DNA from: Planctomycetota bacterium
Lineage (GTDB): Bacteria > Planctomycetota > UBA8108 > UBA1146
Assembly (NCBI GenBank): GCA_012960845.1
Contig: DUAN01000036.1
Coordinates: 1 to 43,625, forward strand
Length of the DNA: 43,625 nucleotides
Direction: 5' to 3'
The translations under genes and the position numbers were made by a program. Below the pieces are notes generated by a model that saw only the letters and a program-made list of their open reading frames with translations, ran no database searches and had not been told where the DNA came from. Below are positions 1 through 6,749 of the stretch, piece after piece. The first letter of the stretch is position 1, and each line of letters begins with the position of its first letter.

Positions 1-458
1 GCAATTCGAGATGCTCCCTTGGTCACCACGACGAACTGGATCACCACCAAAATCATGAAGATGATGAAGCCCACCACCACACTGGATCCGGATACGAATT
101 CGCCGAAGAACAGAACGACATCCCCAGCAGCACCGGTACCCTCTTCGCCGGCGCGGCTGAGCACCAGTCGAGTGGTGGCGATGTTGAGGGCCAATCGATA
201 CAGCGTGGCCAGCAGTAGCACGGAAGGGAAGGATGCGAACTCGAGCGGCTTTTTCAGGTACACGACCGTGAACAGTATCAGCACTGATAAACCGATGTTT
301 GCCCCGAGCAGGCCATCCATCAGCTGGCCTGGCAATGGAACCAGGATTGCGATCAACATCCCTGCTAACGCCAGCACCAGCGCAAGGTCTCTATTTTTAG
401 AGATGGAGCCTTTCCAGTCGGACGGCGCCCGTAGTGTCTTGATGTTCGGCGCGCTCAT
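1..458 (-). CDS. flhA: FlhA, flagellar export gate protein (N-terminal part, gene runs off the window)
   Basis: FlhA is the large membrane component of the flagellar type III export gate; its cytoplasmic domain binds substrates and chaperones. About 152 N-terminal codons are visible. They show a short cytoplasmic start, several hydrophobic helices, and the family signature region with TLYRLALNIATTRLVL and then FVVVTKGASRIA, which match FlhA/FHIPEP closely. The gene is partial because the window ends, not because it is broken. The ATG at 458 overlaps the flhB TGA as ATGA, so the two are probably translationally coupled. FlhA follows FlhB in many flagellar operons, so the order is normal. Identification is secure; the C-terminal cytoplasmic domain cannot be assessed here. 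Confidence 0.95.
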   Translation of the reverse strand, partial: MSAPNIKTLRAPSDWKGSISKNRDLALVLALAGMLIAILVPLPGQLMDGLLGANIGLSVLILFTVVYLKKPLEFASFPSVLLLATLYRLALNIATTRLVLSRAGEEGTGAAGDVVLFFGEFVSGSSVVVGFIIFMILVVIQFVVVTKGASRI

Positions 459-1291
459 CGAGAGTCCCTTCTGGGTCCTTCTTGTAGAGACACTTCGGTG
501 ACGGGCTCCAGGGTTCGATCGGACAGGATCTTCTTGTGTGTGTCCCTACGTTTCCGACGAATCTGTGGATTCCCGAGCAGTTCTTTTCTTTCATCCTCAA
601 CTTCTCTTCGACTCATCATCAACGAACGACGATACACCCAGCGTCTGTGTGCCCAGTCCAACGTGGAAATGATCAACAACACTCCGCAACTCTGAAGTAT
701 CAAGTTCATCGCCAACAGGCCTACCGGGATCAATCCGACAAACCCCTCGGTGGTCATTGCTGCGCCGACCTCTTCAGACCGTTCCAGTATCCCCCAGATC
801 CCTGGCACCAGTACGACACCGATCGCAACCAGTTTGAGGAGTGCCATCATGATTCTGCCGACACCTTTGAAGCCGAAGATTGTGCTGGCTCCACGGACCG
901 GGTCGATCCTCGACAGGTCGGGAAGTACTTCGCCGAACCGGATACGAAATCCCACCTGCAACCAGGTCATGACGATTGCGGCGATCAGCATCAGCAACAT
1001 CAGCGGCGAGATGATCTGGAGAATCTGCTCGATCGTTCGTTGGACCAGGCCGGAAGCGGCCTGAGTATTCAATCGCAAGGTTGCGAAGTTACCGAGACTC
1101 GTCCGTGTGATGGTGAGAAGCGCCGAGAAGATGCTACCGGAGAAGAGCAGGACGCTTCCAGCTGCCACTCCCAACACCACCGAACCGACCAGATCCTGGC
1201 TGAGTGCCGCCTGACCATTCATGCGGGCGTCTTCCAGACGCTTGCGCGTCGGAGCTTCAGTTCTCTGGTCGTGGTCATTCATCTGAAGCAT
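455..1291 (-). CDS. flhB: FlhB membrane domain, lacking the C-terminal autocleavage domain
   Basis: FlhB belongs to the export gate and, through autocleavage at an NPTH motif in its cytoplasmic domain, normally switches export from rod/hook to filament substrates. This 278-residue protein has the conserved N-terminus (RTEAPTRKRLEDAR), the four-helix membrane part and the juxtamembrane linker (MSRREVEDERKELLGNPQ). It ends about 30 residues later, with no NPTH and none of the roughly 100-residue FlhB_C domain; family members are usually 350-380 residues. The stop TGA lies inside ATGA shared with the flhA start, so there is no room for the missing domain, and no FlhB_C-like peptide appears in the other frames. 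A separate FlhX-like gene elsewhere could supply it. A GGGGGGAG element lies about 8 bases before the ATG at 1291; a second ATG sits three codons in. Confidence 0.9.
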   Translation of the reverse strand: MLQMNDHDQRTEAPTRKRLEDARMNGQAALSQDLVGSVVLGVAAGSVLLFSGSIFSALLTITRTSLGNFATLRLNTQAASGLVQRTIEQILQIISPLMLLMLIAAIVMTWLQVGFRIRFGEVLPDLSRIDPVRGASTIFGFKGVGRIMMALLKLVAIGVVLVPGIWGILERSEEVGAAMTTEGFVGLIPVGLLAMNLILQSCGVLLIISTLDWAHRRWVYRRSLMMSRREVEDERKELLGNPQIRRKRRDTHKKILSDRTLEPVTEVSLQEGPRRDSR

Positions 1292-1295
1292 CGGA

Positions 1296-2129
1296 TCAGC
1301 TCCCCCCGATTCGGTCGAGGATCAGCTGCGATCCTTCCAGTCCGGTATTCACAACGACTCCGAAGAGGTCCGCGATGAAGGGAAGAGTCATGAATAGAGC
1401 CAGCATCCCGACTCCTGTCCGCACTGCAAATCCAACTGCAAACACATTCATCTCGGGAATCATCCGCGCCAGGATTCCTAACCCTATGGTCGTCACCAGA
1501 AGTGCGACGCTCGCAGGGAAGGCGATTTGTAAACCCAGCAACCAGGTCTGACCTCCGATTTCTCGGGTGACCTCGGTGGCCGTTTCTACCGGAATCCCGG
1601 TCAGGAGGATTTTCCCGATCGATCCTGGGGGTACCGAATCAAAGGAGCCGCAGAGGGCAAGAATCACCAGTCGATGCCCCTCCAGCGCCAGAAAAACCAG
1701 TCCAGCAAAGATCGTCATCAAGGTTGATGTCGGTGTGTTGGCCTGGCCGGTCGTCGGATCCACCACCTGTCCAAATGCCAGGCCTGAATCCTGTCCGATC
1801 AATTGACCACCGAGGTGGGCACCCCACATCAAGATCGCTGCAGTGGCACCGAGAACCCAGCCGATCGCCAGTTCTCCGCCGATGGAGACGGCTCCAGCCA
1901 GCGGCGTCGCGATCAACTGGCCCATTTCAAGGGTTCCTCCCCCGGGCGAGGAGGAGAGGGCGATGGGCGCCACACAGAGTGCAATCAACGCGGCGATGGC
2001 AGCCTTGATCCGCATCGGGATGACCGACGACGAAAAGATCGGTAGCACCATCATCGCTCCAGAGATTCTCGTGAAAACCAGCAGCCAGCAGGTCCAGGTC
2101 GCAGTGGAGTACTCGAATAGTTCGACCAT
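1296..2129 (-). CDS. fliR: FliR, flagellar export gate protein
   Basis: FliR, with FliP and FliQ, forms the helical export-gate complex at the centre of the flagellar basal body. The product (277 residues from ATG 2129) is a polytopic membrane protein with the family pattern: an N-terminal ARISGAMMVLP-type helix (here TRISGAMMVLP), the GxxxGQDSGLAFGQVVDP segment, and a C-terminal region with LGILARMIPEMNVFAVGFAVR. The longer ORF start at 2198 would overlap fliQ deeply, so MVELFEYS is chosen; it begins 5 bases after the fliQ TAG and has GGTGGGGG upstream. Its TGA is 4 bases from the flhB start. Length is typical. Confidence 0.93.
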   Translation of the reverse strand: MVELFEYSTATWTCWLLVFTRISGAMMVLPIFSSSVIPMRIKAAIAALIALCVAPIALSSSPGGGTLEMGQLIATPLAGAVSIGGELAIGWVLGATAAILMWGAHLGGQLIGQDSGLAFGQVVDPTTGQANTPTSTLMTIFAGLVFLALEGHRLVILALCGSFDSVPPGSIGKILLTGIPVETATEVTREIGGQTWLLGLQIAFPASVALLVTTIGLGILARMIPEMNVFAVGFAVRTGVGMLALFMTLPFIADLFGVVVNTGLEGSQLILDRIGGS

Positions 2130-2134
2130 CTCGG

Positions 2135-2413
2135 CTATCCCCCACCCAACGCTGTGGCCGAAGCCTGGATCATCTCCCGGGTGAAGTCGGTGGCCCAACC
2201 GAGTAGCAATGGCATCAGAAGGAGCATCGCCATCGCCACTGCCAGGATCTTCGGAACAAAGGTCAGGGTGGGATCCTGAAGATGGGTCAATGCCTGGATC
2301 AGGCTTACCGCGATTCCTACCACCAGCATCACCAGCAAGATCGGCAATGAAAGTTGCAAGGCAACGAGTAGTGCTTGCTGGAGAATATCCAGTGCCAGGT
2401 CAGCCCGTGTCAT
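2135..2413 (-). CDS. fliQ: FliQ, flagellar export gate protein
   Basis: A 92-residue protein with two long hydrophobic helices separated by a short loop containing QALTHLQDPTLTFVPK, the FliQ signature region (QaxTqiqExTLxFvPK). FliQ packs around the FliP/FliR core of the export gate; several copies are present per complex. Its ATG at 2413 overlaps the fliP TGA as ATGA, which implies translational coupling. The length matches the family (about 89 residues). Nothing unusual was seen. Confidence 0.95.
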   Translation of the reverse strand: MTRADLALDILQQALLVALQLSLPILLVMLVVGIAVSLIQALTHLQDPTLTFVPKILAVAMAMLLLMPLLLGWATDFTREMIQASATALGGG

Positions 2414-3255
2414 CCGCTTACCGTCACCATCGAGGAGAACAGCAGCTGTTCCACCACCAGTCCCCAGCCATCCACCAGAACGAAGACCAACACCTTGAAG
2501 GGGAGCGAAACGATTACGGGGGGTAACATCAACATCCCCATCGAAACCAGCATTGCTGAAACCACCAGGTCGATCACCACGAATGGGATGTAGATCATGA
2601 ATCCCATCTCGAAAGCTCGGCGCAGTTCGCTGAGGACAAAGGAAGGGATGATCACCGTGGTCGGCAAGGCATCGACAAATCCTCTGCTGATGACACCATT
2701 TTCCTCGTAGAGTTCTTTCACCTTGGTAGGCGCACCCACTCGAGCCATCAACAACAGGTCTCCCTCGTCGATGGAGTGATACATGAACTCTCTCATGCGT
2801 GTATCTGCGTATTCATAGGCTTGCTGCCCGGAGGGCACCTCACCAGTCGAAGGGGATGGAGTCTGTTCGGCGTAGGGCTGGATGGCATTGGTGTAGATAT
2901 CACCCCAGATCGGCCCCATCACTGCAAGAGTGAGCAGGAATGACAGTCCGATCAGCACCTGATTGGGTGGGGAATCTTGGGTTCCAATCGCCCGCCGGAC
3001 GAAACCAAGCACCACGATGATTCTGGTGAAGCAGGTGGTCAGCATCAGTAATGCAGGCGCGATGGCCAGAACCGTCGTCAGCAAGATCAACTTGATGGAG
3101 ACATCGACATCCGCAGGCGATCCACTCAATACTCGATCGATGATGCCAGCATCCACTCCATCTCCGGCGCTCGCCAGTGCAACGGGTGCAGTGATCAGCA
3201 AGATCACTACCGCTCCGATGACACCCAGAATCAATGAACGCCTGAAGTTGATCAC
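2410..3255 (-). CDS. fliP: FliP, flagellar export gate protein
   Basis: FliP is the most conserved channel-forming protein of the flagellar export gate. Family signatures are plain: CFTRIIVVLGFVRRAIGTQ followed by PPNQVLIGLSFLLT, and near the C-terminus FEMGFMIYIPFVVIDLVVSAMLVSMGMLMLPP. A cleavable signal-like N-terminus (VINFRRSLILGV... to PVALASAG) is typical for FliP. The ORF extends upstream, but GTG 3255 is preferred: it shares GTGA with the fliO stop and places the signal peptide correctly, giving 281 residues. The 3' end overlaps fliQ by 4 bases. Confidence 0.95.
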   Translation of the reverse strand: MINFRRSLILGVIGAVVILLITAPVALASAGDGVDAGIIDRVLSGSPADVDVSIKLILLTTVLAIAPALLMLTTCFTRIIVVLGFVRRAIGTQDSPPNQVLIGLSFLLTLAVMGPIWGDIYTNAIQPYAEQTPSPSTGEVPSGQQAYEYADTRMREFMYHSIDEGDLLLMARVGAPTKVKELYEENGVISRGFVDALPTTVIIPSFVLSELRRAFEMGFMIYIPFVVIDLVVSAMLVSMGMLMLPPVIVSLPFKVLVFVLVDGWGLVVEQLLFSSMVTVSG

Positions 3256-4088
3256 TTTTTGACCTCTCCCTCGACGCTGTCGCCGAATCCCTCGAGTCGC
3301 TCCCTGAGCCACTCGATCTCATGTCTCACATCTCTCGAAGCGGTATCCACGGTTTGCGAATCTTCAGCGGTCGTGTCAAAGGTGCCCGTGTCCAAGACGG
3401 TGTCGAATGACTCTGTGTCGTCGAATGACTCTGTGTTGTCGAATGTCTCTGTGTCGTCGAATGTCTGCTTGTGGACTGTATCTGTGCCCGCCACAGTGGG
3501 GACCGATTCGCTGGGGACCGATTCGCTGGGGAGTGGAAATTTGGGTGCCAGACTCTCGCCATGGACCCGATCGATCTCCCGGATGAACTCGACGCCATAA
3601 CTGAGAGCCTCAACCTCTTGAGGATCGGTGATCACACTCAGGCAATCCATCCGACCTGAAGAAGCCCCGACCACCAGCACTCGCTCTCCTACCTTGACGA
3701 CAGTGATGTTCTGACGAGTTCCCATCGGCATTCGCATCAGAACTTTCATTCGAGCATCCTTCCCGGGAATCGCTCCTGGTGCGTATTTCCTGAGCAGGAA
3801 GAATCCACCGATTCCTATTCCCGCAATGACGAAAATCGCTCCGAGTGCCTGCATCGTTCTCCATAGATTCTCACTGCCTGAGGAACTCCCTGCGGAAACC
3901 AGACCGCCATTGGCAAAACGCTCGTCCGGCATCTGAGTTCCGGCTACCTCAGAAGAACTGGCGGAATTGGGAACTGGAAATTGCTGGGCATCGATCACCG
4001 ACGTGGCCGCGATGACCAGGATCGCCAACAGGAGGATCGTCCGGATCCAATTGCTCTCAAATTTCCTGCTGCTTACCTGAAGTTGCAT
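3252..4088 (-). CDS. fliO: FliO-like flagellar export assembly protein with a repetitive acidic tail
   Basis: FliO helps assemble the FliP ring. This protein has a signal-like first helix (IRTILLLAILVIAATSV), a periplasmic Ser-rich stretch, a transmembrane helix (ALGAIFVIAGIGIGGFFLLRKY) and then the FliO core with KVLMRMPMGTRQNITVVKVGERVLVVGAS. Identity rests on this core and on its place between fliJ and fliP. The C-terminal third is low-complexity, with FDDTE/SFDNTES-type repeats encoded by 18-base units and a SESVP duplication; such a tail is not part of the normal domain. The start is uncertain: ATG 4145 overlaps the fliJ stop, but ATG 4088 has AAGGA at good spacing and a better signal peptide. 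Confidence 0.82.
   Translation of the reverse strand: MQLQVSSRKFESNWIRTILLLAILVIAATSVIDAQQFPVPNSASSSEVAGTQMPDERFANGGLVSAGSSSGSENLWRTMQALGAIFVIAGIGIGGFFLLRKYAPGAIPGKDARMKVLMRMPMGTRQNITVVKVGERVLVVGASSGRMDCLSVITDPQEVEALSYGVEFIREIDRVHGESLAPKFPLPSESVPSESVPTVAGTDTVHKQTFDDTETFDNTESFDDTESFDTVLDTGTFDTTAEDSQTVDTASRDVRHEIEWLRERLEGFGDSVEGEVKK
3403..3474. repeat. 18-base tandem repeat inside fliO
   Basis: Four consecutive 18-base units beginning TCGAATG (the fourth diverged) lie in frame within the fliO tail and encode FDDTES/FDNTES-like peptides. Nearby, at 3498-3527, a second perfect tandem pair of a 15-base unit (GGGGACCGATTCGCT) encodes SESVP twice. Both preserve the reading frame, which suggests slippage in a tolerant linker. 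Confidence 0.85.
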
Positions 4089-4144
4089 TGTGGTGATCCT
4101 TTCCGATCTCCTGATCTCATCGATCCCCTTTTCAGGAAACCTCA

Positions 4145-4621
4145 TCAGGCCGAGTCCGACTGTATTTCTCCTGCGAACCGAGTCGTATTCTGGTCGTCGA
4201 GTTGCTTCTGTACTGTTCTGATATTTCTATCTCGTTCCATCGATTCACGGCGAGCCTTCAACTGCTCGATGATCCGGCAGCGATTCAAGGCCTGCTCGAC
4301 TTCCGATCTCACTGTATCCAGGCGATCAGACATCTCCTGCGCAATGCGAGTCTGAGCATTCGCCTGTTCACGAAGACGCTCCAGGTATCTCCGATGAACC
4401 AACAACTCCTGGCCGGTGACTCCTGAGACTTCACTTCCAGTTCTTCTGTCGCTGTTTCTTAGCTGTGAAACCAATTCTCGGTACTCGCCCTCGGTCGCTT
4501 TTATCTGTTGCCGTTGGTTCTCAAGGCGTTCGATGCAACAGGCCATTTCTTGCAGATGAAGATCCGCATCCTGCTGTCGGATTCGAAGAAGTGATCCAAG
4601 TCTGAATCGATTGCTGGTCAT
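4145..4621 (-). CDS. fliJ: FliJ-like flagellar export chaperone/stalk (coiled coil)
   Basis: A 158-residue, almost wholly helical charged protein beginning FRLGSLLRIRQQDADL, which matches the FliJ N-terminal pattern (F.l..lL.lr...e), followed by a long antiparallel coiled coil rich in E, R and Q. FliJ sits in the centre of the FliI hexamer, much like gamma in F1 ATPase, and escorts substrates to FlhA. Length and position directly after fliI fit. The ATG at 4621 shares a base with the fliI stop (TGATG); a GTG at 4624 is an equally placed alternative. AGGAGG lies just upstream inside fliI. The call depends partly on context because FliJ sequences diverge fast. Confidence 0.85.
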   Translation of the reverse strand: MTSNRFRLGSLLRIRQQDADLHLQEMACCIERLENQRQQIKATEGEYRELVSQLRNSDRRTGSEVSGVTGQELLVHRRYLERLREQANAQTRIAQEMSDRLDTVRSEVEQALNRCRIIEQLKARRESMERDRNIRTVQKQLDDQNTTRFAGEIQSDSA

Positions 4622-5943
4622 CACGCCTCCTCTCCTTGTGGCCGCTGGGCGATCTCGAGGAGACGCTGCCGTGTCTCCTGAAACGCACTCTTCTCTTGCG
4701 GGGACTGTCGCAGCAGTTCTTCAATCATCGGCATCGCATCGAGAGCCTCGTCCGAGCGCAGATCCTGCCCCCTGACATGGGCCCCGAGTCGAACCATGTC
4801 TTCGATTTCCCTGTAGGTGGCGACCTTTTCCACCAGCCCTTGGGCAGCGGAAAGGTGTGGACCATCGACCACAGATGCCATCGATCGGCTGATGCTGGAG
4901 CAGGGATCAATCGGTGGATACCAGCCCTTGGAGGCGAGTTCTCTCGACAACCACATCTGACCATCGAGGATTCCGCGAACCGTGTCTCCGATCGGATCGT
5001 GCTGGTCATCTCCTTCGACCAGAACCGAATAGAAAGCTGTGATACTTCCCACCTTGCCAGTTCCGGCTCTCTCGAGAAGACGGGGCAGCATCGCGAACAC
5101 GCTCGGGGTGTAACCTCGTGTCGTGGGTGGTTCGCCAGCGCACAGACCCACTTCTCGCTGGGCGAGGGCCACTCGTGTGATGGAGTCGAGCAGCAACAAT
5201 ACATCTTGATCTTGGTCCCTGAACCACTCGGCGATCGAGGTGGCCACCTTCGCAGCCCTCAATCTCATCACAGCGGCTTCGTCACTGGTGGCCACGATCA
5301 CGACACTGCGAGCAAGGCCTTCAGGTCCCAGGTCCCTGTCGATGAAATCACGGACTTCTCGTCCCCGCTCACCAATCAGAGCGATGACCCGTATCGGAAG
5401 ATCCGTATTCCTGGCGATCATTCCAAGCAGGGTCGATTTCCCAACACCACTGCCAGAGAAAATTCCGAGTCTCTGACCTACCCCCACCGTCAAAACGGAA
5501 TCGATGGCTCTCACTCCTGTTTGAACCACTCGATCGATCTTCTTGCGTTGCAGGGCAGGAACCGGATCCGCAGTGATGTTTCGCTTCTCACCACAAGGAA
5601 GTGGACCCAGCCCATCGATGGGGACTCCCCTGGCATTGATGACTCGACCAAGGAGATGCTGCGAAACCTCGATACTCGGCTTCTCACCGTCGTGAACCAC
5701 GACATCTCTGGGGGCGATCCCCTCGCTCCCCGATTCTGGAAGTAGTTGACTTCGACCATCGGAAAATCCGATCACCTCGGCCACCACTTGCTCGCCAGAG
5801 CGAGTCTGGATGGTGCATTCCGCACCGACGGGCAGGGCCAGCCCGACCGCTTCCACGATGACTCCAGAGACCCTGGCAACCGTGCCACGGACCCTGACCA
5901 GGTGATCCTGGTCCATCATCTGTAGTGCATCCATGAAACTCAT
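4621..5943 (-). CDS. fliI: FliI, flagellar export ATPase
   Basis: FliI is the hexameric ATPase of the flagellar export apparatus, related to F1 beta. The 440-residue product has the Walker A motif GSGVGKST, the GERGREVRDF segment, Walker B (VLLLLDSITRVA), the EPPTTRGYTPSVF substrate loop and the VEGDDQHDPIGD/R.ILDG region. The residue after ILDG is Gln where His is usual (DGQ for DGH), a small oddity. Start ATG 5943 overlaps the fliH TGA (TGATG); the ORF track's upstream TTG is less likely. AGGAGAG precedes it at good spacing. Its neighbours FliH and FliJ are its regulator and central stalk. Confidence 0.96.
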   Translation of the reverse strand: MSFMDALQMMDQDHLVRVRGTVARVSGVIVEAVGLALPVGAECTIQTRSGEQVVAEVIGFSDGRSQLLPESGSEGIAPRDVVVHDGEKPSIEVSQHLLGRVINARGVPIDGLGPLPCGEKRNITADPVPALQRKKIDRVVQTGVRAIDSVLTVGVGQRLGIFSGSGVGKSTLLGMIARNTDLPIRVIALIGERGREVRDFIDRDLGPEGLARSVVIVATSDEAAVMRLRAAKVATSIAEWFRDQDQDVLLLLDSITRVALAQREVGLCAGEPPTTRGYTPSVFAMLPRLLERAGTGKVGSITAFYSVLVEGDDQHDPIGDTVRGILDGQMWLSRELASKGWYPPIDPCSSISRSMASVVDGPHLSAAQGLVEKVATYREIEDMVRLGAHVRGQDLRSDEALDAMPMIEELLRQSPQEKSAFQETRQRLLEIAQRPQGEEA

Positions 5944-6749
5944 CAACTCTCCTGCTTGTCCTGAATCAGAGCGAGTTCAATCAGGTCCAGTTGCGTTCCC
6001 ACCGTAAGATCTACACTTGAAGAACGACTCTTGACTCGACATCCTCCCGCGCAGATGGAATCCACACCGATCACTTCGGCACCTTCGCACCCTTCGAATT
6101 TTTTCCGAAGAGCGGGGAGAAACTGAACCACGGCAGACAGATCGGAAGAATTGACCTCGATGATGATCTGGCTTCTATCTCCGATTCGCTGAACTGCCAG
6201 CTCGATGTTCTCTACCACCATCTCTGGCAACGATTCGATTTCCCGACGAATCACCTTCTCGGCGATTCCTCGAGCCAACTTCACCGTATCTCGACGAGTC
6301 TCCTCGATCGTGAAGGTCCAGCTCCTGTCGAAATCCTCGATGATTTTCGAGAGCGTTTTTTGCAACGTCCCGCAGGTTTGCTCGACCAGTTCCTGAGCCT
6401 TCGCTTCTACTTCCTGTTCAAAAATGCGACGACTTTCTGCAAGACCACTCTGCATTCCTTCTTCATGGCCTTTCTTGAAACCGTCCTCTTCTCCATTCTT
6501 GAACCCCTCCTGCTTTCTTCCTTTGATCTCCGCTTCAAGTTGCGGAGCCAAGCGACCTTTCATCTTCTTACGCGCAGACTCCTCTTGTTGCTCGAGTTCA
6601 ATCGCCTTGTTCTGACCATCTTCGACCAGCTTCTGCATCAGGTCATGATAGGCCCGCTGCAGCACTTCGAGACGCAACTGCGCCTCCTCTACTGACCACA
6701 ACACCGGGTCGAGACTGGCATCTGCTGAAATGAACTCAGGATCATTCAT
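5943..6749 (-). CDS. fliH: FliH-like negative regulator of the export ATPase
   Basis: FliH binds FliI and links it to the C-ring; it resembles fused b and delta subunits of F-type ATPase. This 268-residue protein has a charged coiled-coil first half and a run of glycines spaced exactly four residues apart (GFKNGEEDGFKKGHEEG and onward), the known GxxxG helix-dimer repeat of FliH. The second half (IAEKVIRREIESLPEMVVENIE and later IIIEVNSSDL) is the globular FliH/YscL C-terminal domain. The start ATG at 6749 shares ATGA with the fliF stop. In most operons fliG lies between fliF and fliH; here there is none. Confidence 0.9.
   Translation of the reverse strand: MNDPEFISADASLDPVLWSVEEAQLRLEVLQRAYHDLMQKLVEDGQNKAIELEQQEESARKKMKGRLAPQLEAEIKGRKQEGFKNGEEDGFKKGHEEGMQSGLAESRRIFEQEVEAKAQELVEQTCGTLQKTLSKIIEDFDRSWTFTIEETRRDTVKLARGIAEKVIRREIESLPEMVVENIELAVQRIGDRSQIIIEVNSSDLSAVVQFLPALRKKFEGCEGAEVIGVDSICAGGCRVKSRSSSVDLTVGTQLDLIELALIQDKQES

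Noticed and set aside
455-600. Possible frameshift or sequencing error truncating flhB
   Set aside because: The alternative frames here contain no FlhB_C-like sequence, and the stop overlaps the flhA start as ATGA, so no coding space is left for the missing domain.
536-1378. 280-codon plus-strand ORF
   Set aside because: Antisense shadow of flhB, rich in His/Gln/Asp as expected from reading a membrane protein gene backwards.
4636-5745. 369-codon plus-strand ORF
   Set aside because: It lies wholly antisense to fliI, whose motifs are complete, and its translation has no recognisable features; it is a shadow ORF.
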